Assembly: GCA_033763895.1 (NCBI GenBank)
Contig: JANRJQ010000004.1
Span: forward strand, 868,319-932,318
Source: Chloroherpetonaceae bacterium
GTDB lineage: Bacteria; Bacteroidota; Chlorobiia; Chlorobiales; Thermochlorobacteraceae
Direction: 5' to 3'
Length of the DNA stretch: 64,000 bases
The notes beneath the pieces were generated by a model, which saw nothing but the letters and a program-made list of their open reading frames with translations, was not told the origin of the DNA and ran no database searches. Made by a program: the position numbers and the translations under genes. Below, one piece after another: positions 1 to 9,198 of this stretch (position 1 is the stretch's first letter; each line of letters begins with the position of its first letter).

Positions 1-29
1 CTGCGCATTTCCTTTTCTAATTAATTCGA

Positions 30-452
30 TTATTTCTTTGCACCTTTTGCTGCTGCAGCACCCTTTGCTCCTGCTGCTCCTTGCTGCACTTTCTTTGCAC
101 CATACTTTGATCGGCTTCTCTTGCGATCTGCAACGCCTGAAGTATCAAGAGCGCCACGAACAATGTGATATCGAACACCGGGCAAATCTTTTACTCTACC
201 GCCACGAATAAGAACAATCGAGTGCTCTTGAAGATTGTGGCCTTCACCCGGAATGTAAGCAATAACTTCTTGTTGATTTGAAAGACGAACCTTAGCCACT
301 TTACGAAGTGCTGAATTCGGCTTTTTGGGTGTCGTTGTGTAAACGCGTGTACATACACCTCTTTTTTGCGGGCATGATTCAAGTGCCGGCGATGAGGTCT
401 TGAACACATTGGTTTCTCTTCCGAGACGAACCAGTTGCTGAATTGTTGGCAT
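30..452 (-). CDS. rpsL: 30S ribosomal protein S12
   Basis: This is S12, the small-subunit protein at the decoding centre. The 140-residue product carries the universally conserved [10 protein letters not shown] stretch (K43/K44, the streptomycin-related lysines) and the [11 protein letters not shown] loop, whose Asp is the residue methylthiolated in many bacteria. The start [12 protein letters not shown] is the standard S12 start. After the conserved core the C-terminus runs into an Ala/Gly/Lys-rich tail (about residues 122-140), longer than the E. coli protein, which is common in Bacteroidetes/Chlorobi. In most bacteria rpsL opens the str operon (rpsG, fusA, tuf); those genes would lie to the left of the window. 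A promoter match far upstream implies a leader of about 175 nt. Confidence 0.97.
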   Translation of the reverse strand: MPTIQQLVRLGRETNVFKTSSPALESCPQKRGVCTRVYTTTPKKPNSALRKVAKVRLSNQQEVIAYIPGEGHNLQEHSIVLIRGGRVKDLPGVRYHIVRGALDTSGVADRKRSRSKYGAKKVQQGAAGAKGAAAAKGAKK

Positions 453-634
453 TCTAAAAAATCTGTAAGCAGTTACAAAACGCTTTATTAGGCGTTTTAA
501 ACTTTATTATTTTAGTAAAACAAACTCTCTTATTACATCGAGCTACCCATAACTGCCCTTTTTGTAAGGCTTTTCGGGTTAACTCCTTTGCGAAGAAGAT
601 GCGGATAGGCAGTACCGCATTTCAATAAGGACTG

Positions 635-666
635 CAAAACTACAGGACAGTATCGATATTTCCAAA
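635..666 (-). promoter_or_regulatory. Bacteroidetes-type promoter for rpsL with long leader
   Basis: On the minus strand TTTG (663-666) is followed after exactly 20 nt by TAGTTTTG (635-642), which fits the Bacteroidetes consensus TTTG-N19/20-TAnnTTTG. It points at rpsL. A start site near 628 would leave a leader of about 175 nt. That leader holds two hairpins: ATGCGG/CCGCAT (600-621) and AAAACGC/GCGTTTT (477-498), the latter just ahead of the rpsL start. The 307-nt stretch 453-759 contains no gene that I can see. Promoter use is inferred from the match only. Confidence 0.55.
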
Positions 667-759
667 CATTTTTTCTTTTTTTCTACTTTTCTTTAAGAAA
701 ATTTTTTGGAAACTATTTTTAAATAATTTTTGACTTCTTTCAACCAAGCCCGAGAGTAT

Positions 760-2499
760 TTATTTTTTTACCGGTTTTTTTATGGCAACCGGTTCGGCTT
801 TTTCTGGAAAGAATTTTGGGAACCGTCGAATTAACTGCTGTACGGCAGCTGCTGTAGGAAATTGACCAGCGACAATGATGAATTTTTCATCGTCGTTTGA
901 ACCAATAGTGAAGGTATAATTTGAAATCTTTGCTTTTGCATAAACTGCACCAACACCAAGCGCTTCTTCCAAACTTTTATATTCTCCGAGCTTTACCCCG
1001 AATCCTCCTTTTGAAGGATTGATAGGCTTTTTTGTCATTGGAGGCAATTTTGCGGAGGAGCCTGCGGCTTTTAGGATTTTCGTGAATCTTTCTTGCTCCT
1101 GACGAATTTTGGATTCTTTTTGATATGCAATTAAGGCTGAGTCAACATTTACTTTTACTTCTTCTTGTTTATTTTCTTGATGCTGAATTGTTTTTTCTTT
1201 TGCTTTTTCTTGCTCTTCGATTTTTTGTGTTAAAACCGCATTCACATTATCGGCAATGGTATTTTGATAGAGCCACACGCCTCCGACAATCACAACCCCG
1301 ATAATGACAATAATGAAGATATTTCTTCGGGTTTCTTTTTGACGCTCTTTATCGAGTGTTTCTTCGAGTTCCGCTAAGGTGGTGTTGATTCCTTCTTCAT
1401 CGTGGTGAATCGCGCCTGAGGTTAGGTCCGGGGTAAAATCTTTCGGTGGTTGATAAGTGTATTTTGGAATAGGTGGCTCGTAGTATGGATCATAAATATC
1501 ATCCGTATAAATTACCTTTTTCTTTTTTGGTGGTGGCTCTGAAGGAACTTCAGGATTAGATTTTTCCGCTGAACTTGTTTCTCCTTCGGCAATTATCGGG
1601 AGAATGGTATTATCATTATTCTCCTTTACAAACATCTTATTGACTTCATCTGCCGTAAGTGATGGTATCAAGGGAAGCGATTCAAGCGAAACCTTTGGTT
1701 CTTGCCGATCTGGAACTAAATTCATCTCAGGTGAGAATGAATTCGTGGGTTCAATTTCCGTCTCAGATTGAATCTCTTGTGTTTGCGAATTATCTATGGG
1801 AGATGGAATGACTTCGCTTAGCGATATTTCGGGTATTTTTTTTTGTTCGAGTTTTTCGTTTACTGTTTCTAAGGGTACACCAACTTTTGGGCTTGATATT
1901 TGAGAAGATGACTCGAAAAGGATTGGTGAAATTGGAAAATCACTATTCTCTTTGCTTTGTAGAGATGGTATTTTAGGTTTTTCACTCGTTTGTGAATCTC
2001 CTGCAAGTGAAATAGGCTCCAAATCACCTGCGGTTTTGCTTAATAGTGAAGTTGCCCAAGTGGTAGGCACAAAAGTCAATTGAAGAGATTCAGGAGAAAT
2101 CATGATTGCGCCAAGCCGCCCTACGCGAATTTGTTTGCCAGAATCAATTTGGTTTTTGGCGATTTTAGCAAAGTTTCGAGACAGCAGTTTTGCATCGCTT
2201 TCAGTAATATTGAGGCAACCGACGGCAATCGCCGCAAGATAATCTTCTTTTAGTGGAGCATCTTTCTGAAGGATGATGGCCATTTTAGGTGGAGCAAGGA
2301 CTAACTCACCGCCAACTTCTTTCGGCTCAGCGGGGAGAAGTGTTTTTCGAAGCATTCCAATTCCAGCAAGCGGCAATGCGCCTCTTGTTAAAAGTTCAAT
2401 TTCCGCTTGGTGAAATGCTTGATTCAGCCATTTTTCAATTAAAACCGGAGGTTTTGCAACCGTTTCGGAGACAGCTTTAATTAACTCAAAATTATTCAT
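760..2499 (-). CDS. HU-like domain / transmembrane / SPOR-like protein
   Basis: A 579-residue protein in three parts. Residues 1-150 resemble the HU-fold (CCDC81-like prokaryotic HU) domains found at the N-terminus of Bacteroidetes SPOR proteins. Residues about 160-390 are low complexity, rich in Ser, Pro and Glu, with a basic PPKKKKV patch. A single transmembrane helix follows at about 393-412, then a charged Glu/Lys/Gln-rich segment that could be a coiled coil, and a C-terminal SPOR-like domain (about 495-565) of the type that binds denuded peptidoglycan. The topology would put the HU-like part in the cytoplasm and the SPOR domain in the periplasm, so a link between envelope or division site and nucleoid is possible; that is inference. 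It is divergent from the helicase gene at 2625. Confidence 0.7.
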   Translation of the reverse strand: MNNFELIKAVSETVAKPPVLIEKWLNQAFHQAEIELLTRGALPLAGIGMLRKTLLPAEPKEVGGELVLAPPKMAIILQKDAPLKEDYLAAIAVGCLNITESDAKLLSRNFAKIAKNQIDSGKQIRVGRLGAIMISPESLQLTFVPTTWATSLLSKTAGDLEPISLAGDSQTSEKPKIPSLQSKENSDFPISPILFESSSQISSPKVGVPLETVNEKLEQKKIPEISLSEVIPSPIDNSQTQEIQSETEIEPTNSFSPEMNLVPDRQEPKVSLESLPLIPSLTADEVNKMFVKENNDNTILPIIAEGETSSAEKSNPEVPSEPPPKKKKVIYTDDIYDPYYEPPIPKYTYQPPKDFTPDLTSGAIHHDEEGINTTLAELEETLDKERQKETRRNIFIIVIIGVVIVGGVWLYQNTIADNVNAVLTQKIEEQEKAKEKTIQHQENKQEEVKVNVDSALIAYQKESKIRQEQERFTKILKAAGSSAKLPPMTKKPINPSKGGFGVKLGEYKSLEEALGVGAVYAKAKISNYTFTIGSNDDEKFIIVAGQFPTAAAVQQLIRRFPKFFPEKAEPVAIKKPVKK

Positions 2500-2624
2500 C
2501 GAGTAGTTTGTAAATGTGTTTTGGTATGACGAAAATCTTTTATTATTAACTCTTTATCGCATATAACCGTTCTAAATCATGCTTTAAAATAGAAGCTGTG
2601 ATAAGCCCCACATCATTTTTAAAT

Positions 2625-4442
2625 ATGAAATTAACTGAAGAGCAGCACAGAATTATCAGCTCAGAAGGTAACATCAAAATCAATGCTGTTGCCGGATCTG
2701 GGAAAACATCGACACTGATTGAATATGCAAAGAGTCGAAAACACCTAAAAGCTCTTTATTTGGCGTTTAATAAATCGGTCAAAGTAAGTGCAAGTAAGCG
2801 TTTTTCTGAAAATGGGCTTGACTCAGTCACGGTTGAAACTGCACATTCAATGGCTTATCGCGAGGTTATTCGTCGATATGGATACAAGGTACAAGAAAAA
2901 TCGATTCGCCCATCGGATTTGATGGAACTGATAAAGTTTTCAGGCATTGCAAATCATACTGTTCTTGCTCGGCATATTCTTGCCTATACTGCATTTTTTT
3001 GCAATTCCTCAACGGAGCGTGTTCAAGACTTAGATTATCTTCAAACAGTGAGCAGTGAAAATGCACGTGTGTTTGTTTTAAAAAATTATGACGCCATCGT
3101 GGCAGGAACACGACAATTCTTGGCCTTGATGAATCGTGGAGAATGCCCGATTTCTCATGATTTTTATTTGAAGAAATTTCAGCTTTCAATTCCGAAACTT
3201 CCATATGATTTAATTCTTTTTGATGAAGGTCAAGATGCTTCAGGGGCGATGTTGGATATTTTTTTGAATCAACCCGCAACCCTTGTCATTGTTGGCGATA
3301 CACACCAACAAATTTACAGTTGGCGATTTGCGGTGAATTCAATGGAAACGGTTGATTTTCCTTCATATCCGCTTTCTACCAGTTTCCGATTTGGAGAAAA
3401 TATTGCATCACTTGCTCGAAAGTCATTGGAGTTAAAGAAGCTCTTGGGATATCAAGCCCCTCTTCATCTCAAAGGGGCTGGTGAGAGAAGACGCGCTGTT
3501 TCGAAGGCCGTCTTGGCGCGAACGAATTCAGCACTTCTTTCTAAAGCTATTGATTTGGTTTTTGAACAAAATTTTAAGAAGCCTATATACTTTGAAGGTG
3601 GGTTTGATTCTTACACCTATGCGCAAGAAGGTGGATCGCTTTTTGATGTTCTCAATCTTTACTTAGGAAAGCCGTCAATGATTCGAGATACCACACTTGC
3701 TTCGCTTCGTTCATTTGAAGAGTTGCTTCGTTTCACCGAGGAAACCGAGGATACCTCGCTTGGCTCGATGATTGAAATTGTAAAGCTTTATGGTGAGAAT
3801 TTGCCGCGTTACATAAAACGCTTACGTGAGCTTTCGCTCCCAATAGAAGAACGGGATAAAGCAGGGGTGGTTTTCTCGACAGTCCATCGAGCGAAAGGGC
3901 TTGAATACGACGAAGTCACTTTGGCTGAGGATTTTATTACTGAATCTGAGATTAAAAGACAGTTTTCAAAATTGGAAGAAGACTTCTCTTTCAAAAAGCG
4001 CTCGAAGGATCAGCTTGAGAACGACCGGGCATCATTAACAAAGCGGCTGAATGAAGAAATTAACTTACTCTATGTTGCGCTGACCCGTTCGACATCCGAC
4101 CTGATTTTGCCTAAGAATTTGACAAAGATGTTTTTTCCGAACCTTAAAGAAGATTATCCTCAACTTCCTTCATTCCATAAATCTTATTCGCAAAAGCGAG
4201 CACCCGAATTGAAAACGAAAGAAATGCCAGTTCAACTCGGAAGAGAAAAGCAAAATTCAAATTCATCGGCTTATAGCCGATGGGAGAAAAGTGAAGAGGA
4301 TGACTTGCGACGGAAGTTTTCAAATGGGATGGGGATTACTGAAATCTCCTCGCAAATGGGGCGTAGCAAGGGGTCAATTTATTCCCGGCTTCGGAAACTT
4401 GGACTTATTGACGAAACCACACTCATTGACGATTTATTGTAA
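2625..4442 (+). CDS. UvrD/Rep-type (FBH1-like) DNA helicase with C-terminal HTH-like tail
   Basis: A superfamily 1 helicase of about 605 residues. Motif I is AVAGSGKTSTL (residues 21-31), motif II is DEGQDAS in place of the commoner DEXXDxx, motif III is IVGDTHQQIYSWR, and later motifs include STVHRAKGLEYDEV and LLYVALTRS. This combination is known from FBH1-like and other UvrD-like helicases that act in recombination and repair. The last 50 residues (SRWEKSEEDDLRRKF...GSIYSRLRKLGL) look like a GcrA/Myb-type helix-turn-helix, an unusual addition that may give DNA site preference. I chose the ATG at 2625 because MKLTEEQ is the typical helicase start; an in-frame GTG at 2598 is the alternative. 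The stop is one base from the cobT start, so the two are probably cotranscribed. Confidence 0.85.
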   Translation: MKLTEEQHRIISSEGNIKINAVAGSGKTSTLIEYAKSRKHLKALYLAFNKSVKVSASKRFSENGLDSVTVETAHSMAYREVIRRYGYKVQEKSIRPSDLMELIKFSGIANHTVLARHILAYTAFFCNSSTERVQDLDYLQTVSSENARVFVLKNYDAIVAGTRQFLALMNRGECPISHDFYLKKFQLSIPKLPYDLILFDEGQDASGAMLDIFLNQPATLVIVGDTHQQIYSWRFAVNSMETVDFPSYPLSTSFRFGENIASLARKSLELKKLLGYQAPLHLKGAGERRRAVSKAVLARTNSALLSKAIDLVFEQNFKKPIYFEGGFDSYTYAQEGGSLFDVLNLYLGKPSMIRDTTLASLRSFEELLRFTEETEDTSLGSMIEIVKLYGENLPRYIKRLRELSLPIEERDKAGVVFSTVHRAKGLEYDEVTLAEDFITESEIKRQFSKLEEDFSFKKRSKDQLENDRASLTKRLNEEINLLYVALTRSTSDLILPKNLTKMFFPNLKEDYPQLPSFHKSYSQKRAPELKTKEMPVQLGREKQNSNSSAYSRWEKSEEDDLRRKFSNGMGITEISSQMGRSKGSIYSRLRKLGLIDETTLIDDLL

Positions 4443-4443
4443 G

Positions 4444-5505
4444 ATGATGGAAAACTTGAGAATAGCCCTCTTGGAGAAAATCGGAAATAAGACAAAGCCG
4501 ATGGGTTCGCTTGGAAGACTTGAAGAAATTGCGTTGCAAATTGGGCTTCTGCAAGAGTCTCTTTCTCCAAAGCTTTCAAAACCCACGGTATTGATTTTTG
4601 CCGGAGACCACGGTGCGGCAAACGAACCCATTAGTGCGTTTCCACAAGCTGTGACCGCACAAATGGTTTTTAATTTTTTACGAGGCGGGGCTGCAATCAA
4701 TGTTTTTGCACGTCAAGCTGATTTGAGTTTCAAGGTTGTCGATTGCGGTGTTTGCTTTGATTTTACTTTTCACCCCGAAGTAAATTCGATTCATTTTATT
4801 GATGCAAAAATTGGGTTTGGCACGCGTTCCTATTTCATTGAACCCGCAATGAGTGAAGAAGAATGCAAAATTGCGTTTGAGCGGGCGGCACAACTTATTG
4901 AAAAACTTTACTTGGAAGGAACAAACATTGTCATTTTTGGTGAAATGGGCATTGGGAATACAAGTTCATCAAGCCTTATTTTTTCAAAAATCTTTGGCCG
5001 TGAGGTTACAGATTTTATTGGAAGAGGAACCGGGCTTAATGATGACGGATACTTAATAAAGGTCGATTTGCTTCAACAGGCCGCGAAGCGAACATCCTTA
5101 CGCCTTAATGCTATTGAAGCATTACGAGAATATGGGGGATTTGAAATTGCAATGATGGCGGGTGCTTTTCTTGCCGCGCACTCACGGCGGATGTTAATTC
5201 TTGTTGATGGATTTATCGCAACGGCAGCTTTCGCGGTTGCTCACTCTCTTAATAAGAACCTCTCTGAAGCGTGCATCTTTTCACATACCTCTGCTGAAAA
5301 GGGGCATGAGTTGGTTCTTCAACTTCTTGAACAAAAACCGCTGCTTTCGCTTGGGCTTCGGTTGGGTGAAGGAACCGGAGCAGTTTTGGCTTATCCGATT
5401 GTTGAAAACGCAGTGAATTTTCTTTGTGAAATGGCGAGCTTCGGCGAATCCGGTGTTTCGGTTTCTAAGGCTTCTGAATCGGCATTTATGACTAAAAAAT
5501 CATGA
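4444..5505 (+). CDS. cobT: Nicotinate-nucleotide--dimethylbenzimidazole phosphoribosyltransferase
   Basis: CobT transfers phosphoribose from nicotinate mononucleotide to 5,6-dimethylbenzimidazole, giving alpha-ribazole phosphate for the cobalamin lower ligand. The 353-residue product is of normal family length and has NKTKPMGSLGRLE at the N-terminus, FAGDHG, GEMGIGNTSSSS, and the GEGTGA motif containing the catalytic Glu (E309 in this numbering). The open frame extends upstream into the helicase gene, but the family N-terminus (MMENLRIALLEKIGN) fixes the start at 4444, or at the second ATG, 4447. It overlaps cobS by 4 nt (ATGA), a sign of translational coupling. No cobU or cobalamin riboswitch is visible nearby. 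Confidence 0.96.
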   Translation: MMENLRIALLEKIGNKTKPMGSLGRLEEIALQIGLLQESLSPKLSKPTVLIFAGDHGAANEPISAFPQAVTAQMVFNFLRGGAAINVFARQADLSFKVVDCGVCFDFTFHPEVNSIHFIDAKIGFGTRSYFIEPAMSEEECKIAFERAAQLIEKLYLEGTNIVIFGEMGIGNTSSSSLIFSKIFGREVTDFIGRGTGLNDDGYLIKVDLLQQAAKRTSLRLNAIEALREYGGFEIAMMAGAFLAAHSRRMLILVDGFIATAAFAVAHSLNKNLSEACIFSHTSAEKGHELVLQLLEQKPLLSLGLRLGEGTGAVLAYPIVENAVNFLCEMASFGESGVSVSKASESAFMTKKS

Positions 5506-6377
5506 CGAGGCTACGCGAACTATGGCAGGAGTGGCTCTCTGCGTTGATGTTTTATACTCGGCTACCCGTTTCTGGACTTGTTCACCACACGCCGGAGCGG
5601 CTTCAGCGTTCGCGAAAATTTTTTCCTTGGGTTGGCGTTTTGGTAGGATTTCTTGTTTCCCTCTTTCTCATCGGCGCATTGATATTTCTCCCTGTTATGC
5701 CTGCAGTCGTTCTTTCGATTGCTGCATCGCTTCTAATTACGGGTGCTTTTCATGAAGATGGCTTTGCTGATGTCTGTGACGGATTCGGTGGCGGTTGGAG
5801 AAAGGATCGCATTCTTGAAATTATGAAAGATAGCCGAATCGGTGTGTTCGGTACTGCCGGGCTTTTTGTTATCCTGACCTTAAAGATTAGCCTGTTGATT
5901 TCTTTAATCGATACGCTCCTTTTAAAGAATACCTTTGATATGGCAACTTTATCCCTTTCTTATATTTTAATTTTCGCATATTCGTTCAGCCGATTTGCCG
6001 CTTCGCTTGTGGTAGAACTTTCGACTTATGTTCAGGACTTTGATGCAAGCAAATCAAAGCCAATCGCGACGTCACGACTCTCTCTCGTATCACACCTTTT
6101 TGGAATTTTTCCTTTGATTCTTTTAAGCGTGATTTTTTTCGCATACGATTTTCACGTTTCAATAGGAGAAGCCATACCATTACAAGCGTGGACGACGGCA
6201 ATAGCTCTTTCGCTCCTGCTTTCACTTATTTCAATGCTTGTTTTAAAACGTTTTTTTGAACAGCACATTGGCGGTTACACCGGCGATTGCCTTGGGGCTG
6301 TTCAGCAAGTGAGTGAAGTGATAATCTATATTTCCTTTTTGAGTGCCTTTCACTCTTCACTTTACCATTTAGGATGA
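5502..6377 (+). CDS. cobS: Adenosylcobinamide-GDP ribazoletransferase (cobalamin synthase)
   Basis: CobS joins adenosylcobinamide-GDP to alpha-ribazole (or its phosphate), the last assembly step of adenosylcobalamin, and is an integral membrane enzyme. The 291-residue sequence shows the family start (ALMFYTRLPV), the acidic motif GAFHEDGFADVCDGFGGG, the downstream KDSRIGVFG signature, and several hydrophobic segments. The C-terminus keeps GGYTGDCLGAVQQVSE, also typical. It is about 25-30 residues longer than E. coli CobS. It starts inside the cobT stop, so cobT-cobS form one unit. B12 matters in green sulfur bacteria for radical-SAM steps of bacteriochlorophyll synthesis (BchE type); linking it to the pigment genes here is inference. 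Confidence 0.95.
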   Translation: MTRLRELWQEWLSALMFYTRLPVSGLVHHTPERLQRSRKFFPWVGVLVGFLVSLFLIGALIFLPVMPAVVLSIAASLLITGAFHEDGFADVCDGFGGGWRKDRILEIMKDSRIGVFGTAGLFVILTLKISLLISLIDTLLLKNTFDMATLSLSYILIFAYSFSRFAASLVVELSTYVQDFDASKSKPIATSRLSLVSHLFGIFPLILLSVIFFAYDFHVSIGEAIPLQAWTTAIALSLLLSLISMLVLKRFFEQHIGGYTGDCLGAVQQVSEVIIYISFLSAFHSSLYHLG

Positions 6378-6462
6378 GATGGTGTTGCTGCAAATAAATC
6401 GGGGCGTAAAGTGTAAATTTACCTTTCATTTTTACTGATAACCGAATTTCTGAATTTCTTTT

Positions 6463-9096
6463 ATGGCAAAGCCTTCCGAAAAAAAACCTCACGACTCAAA
6501 GCCGCACGCCGAAGAACATACAAATCACTCTTCAAAAAAGCACGGCAGACATAAATCGCACTTCGAGCCACAGCCGCCGGCATTGATCCCCGAAAAGTAT
6601 CAAGATCCAGTGGCACTTGGTTCGCTCCTCTTGTTGCTTCTGTTATTTTTTGCACCGGCGGTTTTTGGTGGGAAGGTATTTCTAGTTCCTGATAACACGG
6701 CCTCTCAAGCTTTCGAAACACTTTTAAACGATGCTAAAGAGCAAGGCATTTTCCCTTTGTGGATTCCCTATATCTTTAGTGGAATGCCTGCTTATGGCAG
6801 TTTAACCATTACCGGTGAACGAGGGTTTGATTTCATCAATGGGCTTTGGACTTTTTTGATTAAAGTATTTACTCTTCCCTTTGCTAACCCAGAGGCAGCC
6901 TTTGTTATACTTCACTTCTTTCTTTTTGGCGCCGGTGTTTATGCGCTTCTTCGGTATAAAGGGATGACCCCGTTTCACGGTTTTGTAGCAGCAATTGGCG
7001 CCTCCTTTGCAACACTCTCAATTCAATGGATTACCGTGGGTCATAACACCAAGATGATTGCCATTGCAATGATTCCTTTTTCTCTCATTTTTATTGAACG
7101 CTTGCGTGCGGAACAGGCGTGGAAGAAGAATTTGCTCAATGTGGCACTGCTTGCTATTGTCTTGAATATTCAAGCTCGTTCGGTGCATCCGCAAATGATG
7201 TTTTATTCCTACTTGGCCATTGGCGTTTATTTTGCCTTTGAATTTGCAACATCCTTTTTGCAGAAGTCGGAAGCCCTTAAGGAAGCCCTAACACGATGGG
7301 GACGAAGCGCGGGAGGATTTGCATTAGCCTTGCTCTTAGCGATTTCTTTTTCGGCAGATACCTACCTCAGTGTTTGGGAGTATAAAAATGATTCGATTCG
7401 CGGGAAGGAAAGCATTGTTTCTTCTTACCCTGAGCTGAAGGAAATTTCAGGCGAAACGGAAGCGGCAGCCAAAAAGGCATCCGGCGGAATTGATTATGAT
7501 TATGCTACCAATTGGTCTTTTGGGGTTAGCGAAGTGATTACCTTTTTTGCACCGTCTTACTACGGATTTGGAAACGACTCATATTGGGGACCGCAACCTT
7601 TTACTGCTGCGCCACAATTTTTTGGCACAGTGATTCTCATTCTTTCCATCATCGGAATCATTCGCTTTCGGAAAGATCATTTTGTGTTGTCTCTTGTGGC
7701 GATAGGGGGTTTCGCACTTTTAGTTTCATTCGGGAAATATATGCCGCTGCTTTTTGACCCGATGTTTTACTATTTGCCAATTTTCAACAAGTTTCGTGCA
7801 CCATCAATGATTTTATGCCTGTTGCTTGTTTCGGCGGTCATTCTCTCGGGATATGGATTAAAGGCAATTTATGATGCACGAGCAGAGGGTGATGAAACAC
7901 TCGCAAAATATTTTCGATGGGCAGCCTACGCGGGCGCACTTTTGCTCGCATTTGGTGTCTTGGGACTAAGCAGTTGCAAGGAAGATTATGTAAAAAGTAT
8001 CGCTCAAAGTGATAAAGGCAAAATGCTAATTCAGCAGTATAAAAACCCACAAGTGATTGGGATGTTCAACGATCAATTGAAGGTTTTTGAAAATATGAAA
8101 TCGGATTTTCTTCTTTCACTTTTCATTTTGGCTTCGCTCTTAGGAATCACTTACTTTTATGTTCACCGAAAAATACCGAAAGTGCTTTTTCAAAGTGTTT
8201 TTATTGTGCTCCTATTTATTGATTTCAGCCGAACCAACAGCGGGATGCTTGATTCTTTAAGAGATGCAGGAGAGCAGAAAACGGCGTTTTCGAAACCGGA
8301 TTATATTTCCTCAATTCAATCCGACTCCTCGGCATTTCGTATTCTTCCTCTCATTCGCGAAACCGATGCCAATTGGTTTGCTTATCACCGTTTGGAGAGT
8401 GTTGGCGGATATCAAGGGGCGAAACTCCGTAACTATCAAGATTTGATTGAGCTTTTTGGCAACGGCAACACTGAATCACCTTCTTTTTTCCAATATCCCG
8501 TGCTGTTGGATTTGCTTAATGTGAAGTATTTGATTGTGGATCAACCTGCAGAGCTTGCGGGTTTTCAAGTTTCATTTCAAGGTCAAAAGACAGTATTGAA
8601 ACGTGATAATCCTAAGCCCCGAGCGTGGTTTTTAGGCAATGTTGAGCAAAAGCCTGATCACGAGGTTTTGCAAGCTATCGCAAAAGGTACTTTTGACCCT
8701 GCCGTAACGGCTTATCTTGAATCTGAGCTTCCAGCCGGCGTTCTTCCGCCAAGCCCCGAGGCAACGGTTGATTATAAGCGTGAGAACTTGAATCAAATAT
8801 CATTCCAGACACGTAACGCTGTACGCTCTTTTCTTTTTGTGAGTGAAGTGAACTATCGAGGATGGGTTTGCACGATTGACGGAAATGAAGTCCCGATTTA
8901 CAAAACCAATTATGCCTTTCAAGGTGTAACTGTGCCGGAAGGTGAACATACGGTAAAATTCACGATGACTTCCGCGGCTTTCACCAGTGGAAAGGCAGTT
9001 TCGATTGTCGCCAATATTCTGATTTTTGGGATGCTTGCGCTATCACTATGGTTTTGGAGGAGCGAAAAGTCAAGCTCAAAAACTACCACAACTTAG
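6463..9096 (+). CDS. YfhO-family large multi-spanning membrane protein
   Basis: An 877-residue integral membrane protein. The first 45 residues are His/Lys-rich and probably cytoplasmic. The first membrane segment (GSLLLLLLLFFAPAVFGG) is at about 50-68, followed by an exported loop with the PLWIPYIFSGMPAYGS type of motif seen in YfhO/GT-C glycosyltransferase-like proteins, then about ten more hydrophobic segments up to residue about 600. The C-terminal 250 residues form a soluble domain (SYFLFVSEVNYRGWVCTIDGNEVPIYKTNYAF-like region) ending in one final helix. Bacteroidetes carry long YfhO-like proteins of similar layout, generally annotated without a proven substrate; glycosylation of cell-wall polymers is the usual suggestion. 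It is separated from cobS by 85 nt. Confidence 0.75.
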   Translation: MAKPSEKKPHDSKPHAEEHTNHSSKKHGRHKSHFEPQPPALIPEKYQDPVALGSLLLLLLLFFAPAVFGGKVFLVPDNTASQAFETLLNDAKEQGIFPLWIPYIFSGMPAYGSLTITGERGFDFINGLWTFLIKVFTLPFANPEAAFVILHFFLFGAGVYALLRYKGMTPFHGFVAAIGASFATLSIQWITVGHNTKMIAIAMIPFSLIFIERLRAEQAWKKNLLNVALLAIVLNIQARSVHPQMMFYSYLAIGVYFAFEFATSFLQKSEALKEALTRWGRSAGGFALALLLAISFSADTYLSVWEYKNDSIRGKESIVSSYPELKEISGETEAAAKKASGGIDYDYATNWSFGVSEVITFFAPSYYGFGNDSYWGPQPFTAAPQFFGTVILILSIIGIIRFRKDHFVLSLVAIGGFALLVSFGKYMPLLFDPMFYYLPIFNKFRAPSMILCLLLVSAVILSGYGLKAIYDARAEGDETLAKYFRWAAYAGALLLAFGVLGLSSCKEDYVKSIAQSDKGKMLIQQYKNPQVIGMFNDQLKVFENMKSDFLLSLFILASLLGITYFYVHRKIPKVLFQSVFIVLLFIDFSRTNSGMLDSLRDAGEQKTAFSKPDYISSIQSDSSAFRILPLIRETDANWFAYHRLESVGGYQGAKLRNYQDLIELFGNGNTESPSFFQYPVLLDLLNVKYLIVDQPAELAGFQVSFQGQKTVLKRDNPKPRAWFLGNVEQKPDHEVLQAIAKGTFDPAVTAYLESELPAGVLPPSPEATVDYKRENLNQISFQTRNAVRSFLFVSEVNYRGWVCTIDGNEVPIYKTNYAFQGVTVPEGEHTVKFTMTSAAFTSGKAVSIVANILIFGMLALSLWFWRSEKSSSKTTTT

Positions 9097-9198
9097 TTCA
9101 TTTGAATTATACGTTGCCGCTAATTGTAATTTGAATTTTAGAGACGCGAGGTGTTTTGATTTTTTTTCAACTTTTTCTCAAAGATGAGGAGAATTCCA

